Source: an uncultured Faecalicatena sp.
GTDB lineage: Bacteria > Bacillota > Clostridia > Lachnospirales > Lachnospiraceae
NCBI GenBank assembly: GCA_948468385.1
Contig: CAOKHZ010000001.1
Span: 124,001-188,000 of the forward strand
DNA: 64,000 bases
Direction of reading: 5' to 3'
The position numbers were made by a program, and so were the translations under genes. This document shows positions 33,829 through 42,489 of this stretch, one piece after another. How positions within the stretch are numbered: the stretch's first letter is position 1; every line of letters starts with the position of its first letter. A model generated the notes under the pieces. That model ran no database searches and was not told the DNA's origin. It worked only from the letters and a program-made list of their open reading frames with translations.

Positions 33829-35279
33829 TTTCATTACCAGGCGCCTTCAAGGAGAAAATGAAGGAACTCCTTGAAGCGGACTATGAAAATTATATCAATT
33901 GTTTTGAAGAGCCACGGCATTTTGGATTGCGGGTGAACACGTCCAAAATTTCCGTGGAGGACTTTCAAAAAATCGCCCCATGGCCGCTTGAGCCGATAGA
34001 ATGGATTCCAAACGGCTTTTACTATGATGGGACAAATGTCAGTCCGGCCAAGCACCCTTATTATTATGCCGGCCTTTACTATTTGCAGGAGCCAAGCGCG
34101 ATGACCCCGGCCGACCGGCTTTTCGTGGAGGAGGGAGATCGGGTGCTTGACCTTTGCGCTGCTCCTGGCGGGAAAGCCACCGAACTGGGAGCGAGGCTTT
34201 CGGGGAGCGGCCTTTTGGTCGCCAACGACATCAGTCATTCCCGGGCGAAAGGCCTTTTGAAAAACTTGGAGCTGTTCGGTATCGGAAACGTCCTGGTCAC
34301 CAGCGAGGAACCGGGGAAGCTAACGGAATATTTCCCTGAATATTTCGACAAGATTTTGATTGACGCGCCTTGTTCCGGTGAAGGGATGTTTCGCAAGGAA
34401 CGGCGAATGGTCAAGGCTTGGGAGGAACACGGCCCGCAATTTTTTTCCAAGCTGCAAAGAAGCATCCTCACGCAGGCGGCGGACATGCTTCGTCCGGGCG
34501 GGATGCTCTTATATTCCACTTGCACGTTTGATCCGTTGGAAAATGAACGGGCGGTGGAATACCTTCTCACGTGTCATCCCGAGTTCAAGATTTGTGACAT
34601 GAAAGGATATGCCGGGTTTTCCAAAGGAATGCCGCGATTTACCGAGAGCGGGAGTCCTGCTTTTGAGAAAACCGTACGCATTTTCCCACATCGTATGCGA
34701 GGGGAGGGACATTATCTGGCGTTATTGAAAAAAGGCGGGTGCTTCGCATGGGATGGCGAGAAATCCGATCAGAATCCTGACGTGGAATTTGACCGAAATG
34801 ATGGCAGGGCGGGAAAAGGAAAGGCGGGAACCGGCTTGTCCTATATGGGAAGGAAAGGCGTCCCGGAGGAACTGGCCGCCTTTTTGGAAGGGGTGTCCTG
34901 GAACATGGATGAACGGCAAGTCAAAATATATGACGGGCGAGCTTACTGCATGCCGAAGGATTTGCCGGACTTAAAAGGGATTCGCTTCTTGCGTTCGGGA
35001 TTGTTGCTTGGGGAAATCAAGAAGAACCGGTTCGAGCCGAGTCAGGCCTTGGCCATGTGCCTGAAAAAGGAGGAATATGCCCACGTTCTGGACTTTCCAC
35101 TGCGTGACGAGAGGGCCGTCCGTTATCTGAAAGGAGAGACTTTGAACGTGGAGGACATGACGTCTCCCACGGAGAAGGGATGGTATCTCGTCTGCGTGGA
35201 CGGATATCCGCTGGGATTTGGCAAGCTTGCCGGCCAGGTGTTAAAAAACAAATATTTGCCGGGTTGGCGGTGGACGTAA
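33825..35279 (+). CDS. rsmF: RsmF/NOL1-NOP2-Sun family rRNA cytosine-C5 methyltransferase
   Basis: 484 residues. N-terminal RNA-binding segment, then the SAM-binding motif VLDLCAAPGGKATELGARL near residue 108, NDIS, the conserved cysteine motifs DAPCSGEGMFRK and YSTCTFDPLENE (nucleophile and release Cys), and a C-terminal PUA-like RNA-binding region ending PLGFGKLAGQVLKN. The exact target base in 16S rRNA is inferred only from similarity to RsmF. Translationally coupled to pepD. Confidence 0.9.
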   Translation: MISLPGAFKEKMKELLEADYENYINCFEEPRHFGLRVNTSKISVEDFQKIAPWPLEPIEWIPNGFYYDGTNVSPAKHPYYYAGLYYLQEPSAMTPADRLFVEEGDRVLDLCAAPGGKATELGARLSGSGLLVANDISHSRAKGLLKNLELFGIGNVLVTSEEPGKLTEYFPEYFDKILIDAPCSGEGMFRKERRMVKAWEEHGPQFFSKLQRSILTQAADMLRPGGMLLYSTCTFDPLENERAVEYLLTCHPEFKICDMKGYAGFSKGMPRFTESGSPAFEKTVRIFPHRMRGEGHYLALLKKGGCFAWDGEKSDQNPDVEFDRNDGRAGKGKAGTGLSYMGRKGVPEELAAFLEGVSWNMDERQVKIYDGRAYCMPKDLPDLKGIRFLRSGLLLGEIKKNRFEPSQALAMCLKKEEYAHVLDFPLRDERAVRYLKGETLNVEDMTSPTEKGWYLVCVDGYPLGFGKLAGQVLKNKYLPGWRWT

Positions 35280-35340
35280 AACGCGCATATACGTTGACGG
35301 TACAAGATGACGTTCGCGGTGGCGATGTAAAGGAAGCGAA

Positions 35341-36051
35341 ATGAAAATCAGACTGGACAAATATCTGGCCGACATGGGGGTCGGCACGCGCACGGAAGTC
35401 CGAAAAATGATTGCCAAGGGGCAGGTGCGCGTAAATGGAACGACGGCTTTGAAGGCGGAACAGAAAGTGGATATCAAGAGCGACGAGGTGTCGGTAAACG
35501 GTCTCCTTGTCGGGTATGAGGAATTTGAGTATTACATGCTCAACAAGCCGGCGGGAATCATTTCCGCCAGCGAGGACAAGCGGGAAAAAACCGTGGTGGA
35601 CTTGATTGAAAGCAGGCGGCGGAAAGACCTTTTTCCGGTCGGCCGGCTTGACCGGGACACGGAAGGATTGCTTTTGATTACGAACGACGGGGCGCTTTCG
35701 CATCGTCTCTTATCCCCCAAAAAGCATGTGGATAAAGTGTATTTCGCCCGCGTACAAGGGGTGGTCACCACGGATGACGTGCGGCGGTTTGAAGAAGGCG
35801 TGGACATTGGGGATGAAAAAAGGACGTTGCCGGCAAAGCTCGTCATACGTTCGGTTGACGAGTCAGAAAAAAGGTCGGAAATCCTGCTGACCATCCGGGA
35901 GGGAAGGTTCCACCAGGTGAAGAGGATGTTTCAGGCGGTGGGAAAGGAAGTCGTGTATTTGAAGCGGCTTCAGATGGGAAACCTCGTGCTGGATCCGTCC
36001 CTGAAGCCGGGGGAATACAAAAAACTGGACAGAAAAGAGTTGGAAGAATGA
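35341..36051 (+). CDS. RsuA/RluB family pseudouridine synthase
   Basis: 236 residues. An N-terminal S4 RNA-binding domain (MKIRLDKYLADMGVGTRTEVRK) is followed by the catalytic domain with the family motif VGRLDRDTEGLLLITNDG, whose Asp is the catalytic residue, and EGRFHQVKRMFQAVG. It makes pseudouridine in rRNA, most likely a 16S Psi516 (RsuA) or 23S (RluB) site. The stop overlaps the ygiQ start. Confidence 0.93.
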   Translation: MKIRLDKYLADMGVGTRTEVRKMIAKGQVRVNGTTALKAEQKVDIKSDEVSVNGLLVGYEEFEYYMLNKPAGIISASEDKREKTVVDLIESRRRKDLFPVGRLDRDTEGLLLITNDGALSHRLLSPKKHVDKVYFARVQGVVTTDDVRRFEEGVDIGDEKRTLPAKLVIRSVDESEKRSEILLTIREGRFHQVKRMFQAVGKEVVYLKRLQMGNLVLDPSLKPGEYKKLDRKELEE

Positions 36052-38081
36052 AGGTGACCGATGCAGGAATGGAAAAGAGCAGATGCTTCTTGCCCTTGTG
36101 CAGGGCGGACATGGACGCGCGGGGCTGGACGCAAGTGGACTTCGTTTACGTGACGGGGGATGCCTACGTCGACCATCCGTCGTTCGGGGCGGCCATCATC
36201 ACCCGCCTTCTGCAGGCGCATGGTTACAAGGTCGGCATCATCTCCCAGCCGGACTGGAAAGACAAGGAGAGCGTTACGACATATGGAGAACCGAGGCTTG
36301 CCTTTCTCGTCTCGTCGGGAAACATGGATTCGATGGTGAACCATTACGGCGTGTCAAAAAAACGACGCGAAACGGATGCCTATACGCCGGGCGGCGTGAC
36401 GGGAAAGCGCCCGGATTACGCGGTTGTCGTTTATGGCAATTTGATTCGCCAAACCTATAAAAAGACACCCGTGATATTGGGGGGAATCGAGGCCAGCCTG
36501 CGGCGGATGGCGCATTACGATTACTGGTCGGACAAATTAAAGCGTTCCATCCTCCTCGATTCCGGCGCGGACTTGATTTCCTACGGGATGGGGGAACGCT
36601 CCATCGTGGAAATCGCCGAGGCGTTGGATTCTGGAATTTCCGTGGAGGATTTGACCTACATTGACGGAACCGTGGTAAAAGTAAAAAATTTGGACGCGGT
36701 TTATGACGCGGTGTTATTACCGTCTTTTGAGGAATTGAAAGCGGACAAGAAAAACTACGCGCGAAGTTTTTACACGCAATACTGCAACGCGGATCCCTTC
36801 AGCGGGAAACGGATGGTCGAACGCTACGGGGAACATGTATACGTCGTACAAAACCCTCCGGCGAAACCATTAAGCCAGACGGAGTTGGACGACGTGTACG
36901 ACTTGCCTTATACGCGCGCCTACCACCCGTCCTATGAAGAACAAGGAGGCGTTCCCGCCATTTCGGAAGTCAAATTCAGCCTGACCAGCAACCGGGGATG
37001 CTTTGGCGGCTGTAGCTTTTGCGCCCTGACCTTCCACCAGGGGCGAATCGTGCAGGCGCGCAGCAAGGAGTCGCTGGTACGGGAGGCCGAAAAATGCATC
37101 GCGGACGTGGATTTCAAGGGCTATATCCACGACGTGGGCGGTCCGACGGCCAATTTCCGCCATCCCGCTTGTGAAAAGCAAAACACCTACGGGGCCTGCC
37201 CGCAAAAGCAATGCCTATATCCCGCGCCATGTCAGAACTTAAAGGCAGAGCATCGGGAGTATATTGACATCCTGCGCGCCTTGCGCTCGCTCCCCAAAGT
37301 GAAGAAAGTCTTTATCCGTTCGGGAATCCGTTTCGATTACTTATTGGCGGACAAAGATCAAACGTTTTTGCGGGAATTATGCGAACACCACGTAAGCGGC
37401 CAGCTCAAGGTGGCGCCCGAGCACGTATCGGACGCGGTGCTCCAAAAAATGGGAAAACCACGAAACGACGTTTACCAAAAATTCGTGAAAGCTTTTGAAC
37501 GGACGAACGAACGGCTTCACAAGAAGCAGTTCCTCGTGCCGTACCTGATGTCCTCCCATCCTGGCTCCACCCTTAAGGAGGCTGTCGAATTGGCCGAGTA
37601 CTGCCGCGACCTTGGCTACATGCCGGAGCAGGTACAAGACTTTTATCCGACCCCCTCCACCTTGTCTACCTGCATGTACTATACGGGTCTGGATCCGCGC
37701 ACGATGACCCCGGTTTACGTGCCGAAGAACCCACATGAAAAAGCGATGCAACGCGCGCTTATCCAATACAAAGATCCGGCAAATTACCAATTAGTTAAGG
37801 AGGCCCTCGCAAGAGCGGGGCGTACCGACCTGATCGGATTTGGCAAGGAATGCCTGATTCGCCCTCGTCAAATGGTGAAGGAACGGCAGGCTGCCAAAGG
37901 AACGCGGCGCACGCAAAAGGAGGCGCATGCCCGAAAGTCAACGCGCGGGACGGAGATGGAACGCGTCAAAAAGGCAAAGCGCAGAACGGAGACGGCGCAC
38001 GTCAAAAAGGCAAAGCGTACGCCAGAAGGGGTGCATGTGAAACAGACACGAAATACAAAGAGAAGGACGAAAGACCGATGA
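36048..38081 (+). CDS. YgiQ family radical SAM protein
   Basis: 677 residues. N-terminal region DFVYVTGDAYVDHPSFG is family-defining. The radical SAM cluster motif is CFGGCSFCAL (Cx3Cx2C) near residue 320, followed by HDVGGPTANFRHPAC. The last 70 residues are low complexity, Lys/Arg/Thr-rich with repeated VKKAKR. Function of the family is unknown. ATGA overlap at both ends ties it to the pseudouridine synthase upstream and the membrane protein downstream. Confidence 0.93.
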   Translation: MKVTDAGMEKSRCFLPLCRADMDARGWTQVDFVYVTGDAYVDHPSFGAAIITRLLQAHGYKVGIISQPDWKDKESVTTYGEPRLAFLVSSGNMDSMVNHYGVSKKRRETDAYTPGGVTGKRPDYAVVVYGNLIRQTYKKTPVILGGIEASLRRMAHYDYWSDKLKRSILLDSGADLISYGMGERSIVEIAEALDSGISVEDLTYIDGTVVKVKNLDAVYDAVLLPSFEELKADKKNYARSFYTQYCNADPFSGKRMVERYGEHVYVVQNPPAKPLSQTELDDVYDLPYTRAYHPSYEEQGGVPAISEVKFSLTSNRGCFGGCSFCALTFHQGRIVQARSKESLVREAEKCIADVDFKGYIHDVGGPTANFRHPACEKQNTYGACPQKQCLYPAPCQNLKAEHREYIDILRALRSLPKVKKVFIRSGIRFDYLLADKDQTFLRELCEHHVSGQLKVAPEHVSDAVLQKMGKPRNDVYQKFVKAFERTNERLHKKQFLVPYLMSSHPGSTLKEAVELAEYCRDLGYMPEQVQDFYPTPSTLSTCMYYTGLDPRTMTPVYVPKNPHEKAMQRALIQYKDPANYQLVKEALARAGRTDLIGFGKECLIRPRQMVKERQAAKGTRRTQKEAHARKSTRGTEMERVKKAKRRTETAHVKKAKRTPEGVHVKQTRNTKRRTKDR

Positions 38082-38695
38082 ACAGATTCATGGAAAAATG
38101 CAAGAAATGGTTTCGAATTCGCAAGAAAGTAAAAAAAGGAAAACCCGGATATTTGGAGTACAAGCTACAGATGGAAATTTTGCGGACGGTGCTCTACTTT
38201 GCCATCGTGGCCGCCTTGTTCTGGCTCGGATACAGCCAGACAAACTCCAATAAAAATCTTTTGACCATCGTCGCCGTGGTCGGATGCCTTCCGGCGAGCA
38301 AGGCGTTGGTGGGAGTCATTACCCGTTTGCCATATAGGTCCATAGAGAAAAAAATGGCCCGGGAAATCAGGGAAAAGAGCCCGGGGCTAACAATGGTTTA
38401 CGACCTCGTGCTGACTAGCAAGGAAAAAATCATGCCGGTGGGATGCGTGGCGATTTCGGGGAACAAGGTATTTGGCTACGCGCCCAGTGACAAGGTGGAC
38501 TTAGACTATGCAGCCAAGTTCGTCCGGCAAATGCTTTCGCAAAACGAATTTCGCAAGGTAGACGTGCGCCTCGTCCACCAATACGGCGACTTTCTTGCGA
38601 AAGTGGAAGGAATGAACAAAGCCGCCGAGGGGAAAGAGGGGCAAAAAGAACACGAACGGCAAATCGCAAACGTGATTATGAACATATCGTTATGA
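38078..38695 (+). CDS. Conserved membrane protein of unknown function
   Basis: 205 residues. A basic N-terminus (KKWFRIRKKVKKGKPGYLEYK) is followed by two predicted membrane helices (about residues 37-52 and 60-80), then a soluble domain with PVGCVAISGNKVFGYAP and the helical tail HERQIANVIMNISL. I do not recognise a named family. It overlaps ygiQ (ATGA) and precedes a pseudouridine synthase. Confidence 0.75.
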   Translation: MNRFMEKCKKWFRIRKKVKKGKPGYLEYKLQMEILRTVLYFAIVAALFWLGYSQTNSNKNLLTIVAVVGCLPASKALVGVITRLPYRSIEKKMAREIREKSPGLTMVYDLVLTSKEKIMPVGCVAISGNKVFGYAPSDKVDLDYAAKFVRQMLSQNEFRKVDVRLVHQYGDFLAKVEGMNKAAEGKEGQKEHERQIANVIMNISL

Positions 38696-38755
38696 AAGAG
38701 CGTGCAGTAATTCGTGGAAAACGTGCTGATTGAAAGGACAATGCGAGGAAAATCT

Positions 38756-39838
38756 ATGCAGGAACGTATCGTATCGAAAAACGAGGCGGGACAGCGGCTT
38801 GACAAGCTGCTGTCAAAGTACTTGAAACTCGCGCCGCAGGGATTTCTCTATAAAATGTTGAGAAAGAAAAACATCACGCTGAACGCGAAAAAGGCGTGCG
38901 GGGCAGAACGGGTGGAGGCCGGGGACGTGATTCGTTTCTTTCTCTCCGATGAGACGATGGAAAAGTTTACAAAACCAACCCCGAGGGCACCCCTTAACGC
39001 ATGCCCCGGAGGGGCGGGCGGACTCTTCGAGTCCGTCAAGGTATACCCGTCCGGGCATACCACATCAAATGCGCTTCGCGCCAGCGGACTCTTCGAGTCC
39101 GTTAAGGTGTATGAGGACGAACACGTCATACTTATGAACAAGCCGGTCGGGATGTTGTCGCAAAAGGCCAAAGAGACGGACGTTTCTGCCGTGGAACTTT
39201 TGATATCCTATTTGCTGGAGTCGGGACAGTTAAGCGTTGAGGAATTAAAAACGTTTCGTCCCTCGGTATGCAATCGATTGGACCGCAACACGAGCGGACT
39301 TTTGGCGGCCGGAAAGTCGCTTGCCGGCCTTCAGGAGCTGAGTCGCTTTTTTAAAGAACGTTCCATTGAAAAGTGGTACCTTTGTCTGGTTTCGGGGCAA
39401 ATAGACGAAGGAGGAACCATGGACGGATGGATTCAAAAGGACGAAAGGACGAACAAGGTGCGGATTCGTTATTTGCATGAAGGCCTTGCGGATGAAATGG
39501 CGGGCTTTAGCCAGATTCAAACGGAATATGTCCCGCTTTGGCACGCGAAGGAAACCACTCTTTTAAAGGTGCACCTGATTACCGGAAAGAGCCATCAGAT
39601 TCGCGCGCACCTCGCGTCAATCAAGCATCCGATCATCGGGGATTATAAATACGGCAATCGAAAGATTAACGACCGCTACCGTGACGCATACGGCCTTCGC
39701 TCCCAGCTTTTGCATGCGTACGAGCTAACGATGCCACAGACAAAAGGACCGCTTTCCCATCTTTCCGGCAGGACGTTCAAGGCCGAGGTGCCAAAATTGT
39801 TCCGTGAAATCTGCGAAGGGCAGGGAATTTCACTTTAA
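38756..39838 (+). CDS. RluA/RluC/RluD family pseudouridine synthase with in-frame repeat insertion
   Basis: 360 residues. N-terminal S4 domain (RIVSKNEAGQRLDKLLSKYLK), then the catalytic domain with CNRLDRNTSGLLAAGK (catalytic Asp), AKETTLLKVHLITGKSHQIRAHLASI and HPIIGDYKYG. Between the S4 domain and the strand VYEDEHVILMNKPVG sits about 44 residues of foreign sequence (roughly 75-118) encoded by palindromic repeat DNA; homologues normally have a short linker here. The catalytic domain is intact, so the enzyme is probably active. Start ATG at 38756 after GAGGAAA. Confidence 0.88.
   Translation: MQERIVSKNEAGQRLDKLLSKYLKLAPQGFLYKMLRKKNITLNAKKACGAERVEAGDVIRFFLSDETMEKFTKPTPRAPLNACPGGAGGLFESVKVYPSGHTTSNALRASGLFESVKVYEDEHVILMNKPVGMLSQKAKETDVSAVELLISYLLESGQLSVEELKTFRPSVCNRLDRNTSGLLAAGKSLAGLQELSRFFKERSIEKWYLCLVSGQIDEGGTMDGWIQKDERTNKVRIRYLHEGLADEMAGFSQIQTEYVPLWHAKETTLLKVHLITGKSHQIRAHLASIKHPIIGDYKYGNRKINDRYRDAYGLRSQLLHAYELTMPQTKGPLSHLSGRTFKAEVPKLFREICEGQGISL
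38978..39109. repeat. Two-module palindromic repeat inside the pseudouridine synthase gene
   Basis: Both modules contain the palindrome ggactcttcgagtcc (39020-39034 and 39086-39100) followed by gt(c/t)aaggt. Module 1 also holds gccccggaggggc; module 2 holds gcgcttcgcgc. Together they form a run of small hairpins and read without stop codons in the host frame. Related modules occur inverted and in swapped order at 57299-57412. Confidence 0.85.
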
Positions 39839-39871
39839 CAAAGATTTCACTTTAACAAAGGAGAGTCAGAA

Positions 39872-40423
39872 ATGGGAACATGGAATTCCAGGGGGCTTCG
39901 CGGCTCCACGTTGGAGGATTTGTTAAATCGCACGAATGAACATTATGAGGAGAAAGGACTGGCATTGATACAAAAAATTCCCACCCCGATTACCCCGGTG
40001 CAGATTGACAAGGAGCACCGCCATATCACGCTGGCCTATTTTGACAAAATCAGCACGGTGGACTATATCGGGGCGGTACAAGGGATTCCCGTCTGCTTTG
40101 ACGCCAAGGAATGTTCAACCGACACCTTTCCCTTACAGAACATCCACGAGCACCAGGTGGCGTTCATGGAAAAATTTGAGAGGCAGGGCGGCATCTCCTT
40201 TTTGATGATTTATTTCAGCGGCAGGGACGTTTTGTACTACATGCAGTTTAAGGAAATGAAAAAGTTCTGGGATCGGGCGCTTAACGGAGGGAGGAAAAGC
40301 TTTCGGATCGAGGAGCTTCGCCCCGAATATTTCGTGTCGTGGAAGCAAGGCGCTTTCATTCCTTACTTGAATTATATTCAAATGGATTTGGACGAGCGTG
40401 AGGAGAAGGCAACTGGGGATTGA
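39872..40423 (+). CDS. recU: Holliday junction resolvase RecU
   Basis: 183 residues. RecU cleaves four-way junctions in Firmicutes, the partner of RuvAB. The family pattern is visible: N-terminal TLEDLLNRTNEHYEEKGLALI, PTPITPVQID, DYIGAVQGIPVCFDAKECSTDTFPL (nuclease Asp and Glu-x-Lys) and HEHQVAFMEKF. Normal length. A 17-bp tandem duplication (tttcactttaacaaag) lies between the previous stop and the ribosome binding site. Its stop codon overlaps the -35 box of the his promoter. Confidence 0.93.
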   Translation: MGTWNSRGLRGSTLEDLLNRTNEHYEEKGLALIQKIPTPITPVQIDKEHRHITLAYFDKISTVDYIGAVQGIPVCFDAKECSTDTFPLQNIHEHQVAFMEKFERQGGISFLMIYFSGRDVLYYMQFKEMKKFWDRALNGGRKSFRIEELRPEYFVSWKQGAFIPYLNYIQMDLDEREEKATGD

Positions 40424-40448
40424 CATTTCAAAAGAAACTTCGTATAAT
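40420..40448 (+). promoter_or_regulatory. Consensus sigma-A promoter of the his operon
   Basis: TTGACA (40420-40425) and TATAAT (40443-40448), both perfect hexamers with a 17-nt spacer. It leaves a leader of about 115 nt before hisZ. I see no run of His codons and no T-box motif in that leader. Confidence 0.88.
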
Positions 40449-40569
40449 AATCAAGATTTTTAATGTAGTAGCGTGTTAAAGTGAAACCGTTCGCCACATC
40501 GCGTTTTGTGCGCGCGGCATTCAAGAAATGGATTGAAAGTGAAGTACGGTGAAAGGAATTAAACTATAA

Positions 40570-41826
40570 ATGGAACAAAAATTACATACGCCAGAAGGCG
40601 TGAGAGATATCTGCCACATGGAGTGCAAAAGGAAGCTGGCTGTTTCCAAGAAACTGCAGGACACCCTGCATTTGTATGGGTATCAGGACATCCAGACTCC
40701 GACGTTTGAATTTTTTGACGTATTCCGCAAGGAAATCGGCACGATTTCCACGCGGGAGTTATATAAATTCTTCGACAAAGAGGGGAACACGCTGGTTCTG
40801 CGTCCTGATTTCACCCCCTCCATCGCGCGAGCGGCGGCGACGCTGTTTACGGACGAAGAATTCCTTGTACGGCTTTGTTATGCCGGAAATACCTTTATCA
40901 ATCATTCCAGTTACAAGGGGCATTTGAAGGAGAGCACCCAGCTCGGTGCCGAGTTGATTGGCGAGGATTCACCAGAGGCGGACGCGGAGATGATTGCTAT
41001 GGTGATTGACGGCCTGCGCTCGGCGGGGCTAGAGAAGTTTCAGGTCAATATTGGGCACGTGGACTTCATCCACAGCCTGACCGAGTCGGCGAACCTTTCC
41101 GTGGAGGAGACGGAGCAGGTTTATACGCTGATTGCCAATCGCAATTATTTTGGAGTGGAAGAAGTTCTTTTGGAGGAAAAGGTCGGTTCGGACGTTTTGG
41201 AGGCGTTTCGCTTGTTGCCGGACCTACTTGGGGACGTGGAAATTTTATCTGCCGCCATGGAGGCAGCACCGAGCGACCTTGCAAGGCAGGCAATCACGCG
41301 ACTTATGGCAATTCATAAAATTTTGAAGCTTTACGGCGTGGAAGATTTTGTGACATATGACCTGAGCATGAGTGGAAGCTATGGATATTACAGCGGCATT
41401 GTTTTTCGCGCGTACACGTATGGAACCGGGGACGCCGTCGTGCGCGGCGGCCGTTATGACCACATGTTGGAAAAGTTTGGGAAAAGTACGCCGTCCATCG
41501 GGTTCGCCATCCTGCTTGACGATTTGCTCAGTGCCATGAGCCGACAAAAGATCCAGATTGCCACCGCCTCAAACAACCTGGTTGTCTATGACGAGAAAAC
41601 ACAAAAATGGGCGCTTTCTTTGGCAAGGGATTTCCGGGCGAAAGGCAAATGCATCGAACTTTTAAAACGAAAAGACACGGACACGAAGGAAGACTTCGTA
41701 GAATACGGAAAACGTACGCAGGCATTTTGCGTACTGGAACTAAGGGACGAGGACAATATCCGCATGATTAACCTATACAGCGGGCAGGAAAAGACCTTGC
41801 ACGTGAAAAAGGGGGAAGTGGTATGA
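40570..41826 (+). CDS. hisZ: ATP phosphoribosyltransferase regulatory subunit
   Basis: 418 residues. A histidyl-tRNA synthetase paralogue that activates the short form of HisG. HisRS-like motifs: FEFFDVFRKEIG, LVLRPDFTPSIAR (motif 2 region) and GYYSGIVFRAYTYG. It lacks a clear anticodon domain match; the C-terminal 90 residues are diverged. hisG overlaps its stop (ATGA), as expected for the HisZ-HisG heteromeric enzyme. Confidence 0.93.
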   Translation: MEQKLHTPEGVRDICHMECKRKLAVSKKLQDTLHLYGYQDIQTPTFEFFDVFRKEIGTISTRELYKFFDKEGNTLVLRPDFTPSIARAAATLFTDEEFLVRLCYAGNTFINHSSYKGHLKESTQLGAELIGEDSPEADAEMIAMVIDGLRSAGLEKFQVNIGHVDFIHSLTESANLSVEETEQVYTLIANRNYFGVEEVLLEEKVGSDVLEAFRLLPDLLGDVEILSAAMEAAPSDLARQAITRLMAIHKILKLYGVEDFVTYDLSMSGSYGYYSGIVFRAYTYGTGDAVVRGGRYDHMLEKFGKSTPSIGFAILLDDLLSAMSRQKIQIATASNNLVVYDEKTQKWALSLARDFRAKGKCIELLKRKDTDTKEDFVEYGKRTQAFCVLELRDEDNIRMINLYSGQEKTLHVKKGEVV

Positions 41827-42476
41827 AGTATCTGACATTTGCCCTGACGAAGGGGCGGCTGGCCAAGAAAACTCTGGAAATGTTAGAAAATTTGGGAATC
41901 ACCTGCGAGGAAATGAAAGAAAAGGACTCGCGGAAGCTGATTTTTGTAAACGATGAGTTGAAGTTGAAATTCTTTCTCGCCAAGGGGCCGGACGTACCGA
42001 CCTATGTGGAGTATGGCGCGGCGGACATCGGGGTGGTGGGGCGCGATACCGTCGTGGAGGAAAACCGCAAGGTGCACGAAGTACTTGACCTTGGCTTTGG
42101 AAAGTGCAGGATGTGCGTGTGCGGTTACGAGGACGCGCGCGAACTCTTAAAGCATCGTGAATTGATTCGGGTGGCGACCAAGTATCCGAATATCGCCAAG
42201 GATTATTTTTATAATAAAAGACATCAGACGGTGGAGATTATCAAGATGAACGGTTCCATCGAACTGGCGCCGATTGTCGGGTTGTCGGAGGTCATCGTGG
42301 ACATCGTGGAGACGGGTTCCACCTTGAAGGAAAACGGACTCGTGGTACTGGAGGAAGTGTGTCCTTTGTCTGCCCGCATGATTGTCAATCCGGTCAGCAT
42401 GCGGATGGAAAACGACCGAGTTAAAGAGCTGATTAGCGGGCTTAAGAATCTGGTGACGGAAACAGAAAATGCATAA
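41823..42476 (+). CDS. hisG: ATP phosphoribosyltransferase, short form
   Basis: 217 residues, the short HisG that needs HisZ. First step of histidine synthesis, ATP plus PRPP. Motifs: FALTKGRLAKKTLEML, AADIGVVGRDTVVEE, RVATKYPNIAKDYF and the phosphate loop DIVETGSTLKENGL. Overlaps hisZ and is followed 13 bp later by hisD. Confidence 0.96.
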   Translation: MKYLTFALTKGRLAKKTLEMLENLGITCEEMKEKDSRKLIFVNDELKLKFFLAKGPDVPTYVEYGAADIGVVGRDTVVEENRKVHEVLDLGFGKCRMCVCGYEDARELLKHRELIRVATKYPNIAKDYFYNKRHQTVEIIKMNGSIELAPIVGLSEVIVDIVETGSTLKENGLVVLEEVCPLSARMIVNPVSMRMENDRVKELISGLKNLVTETENA

Positions 42477-42489
42477 ATGGGAGAGAATC

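Noticed and set aside
40449-40569. T-box or His-leader peptide before hisZ
   Set aside because: No T-box consensus, no specifier stem and no run of His codons could be seen in the leader.
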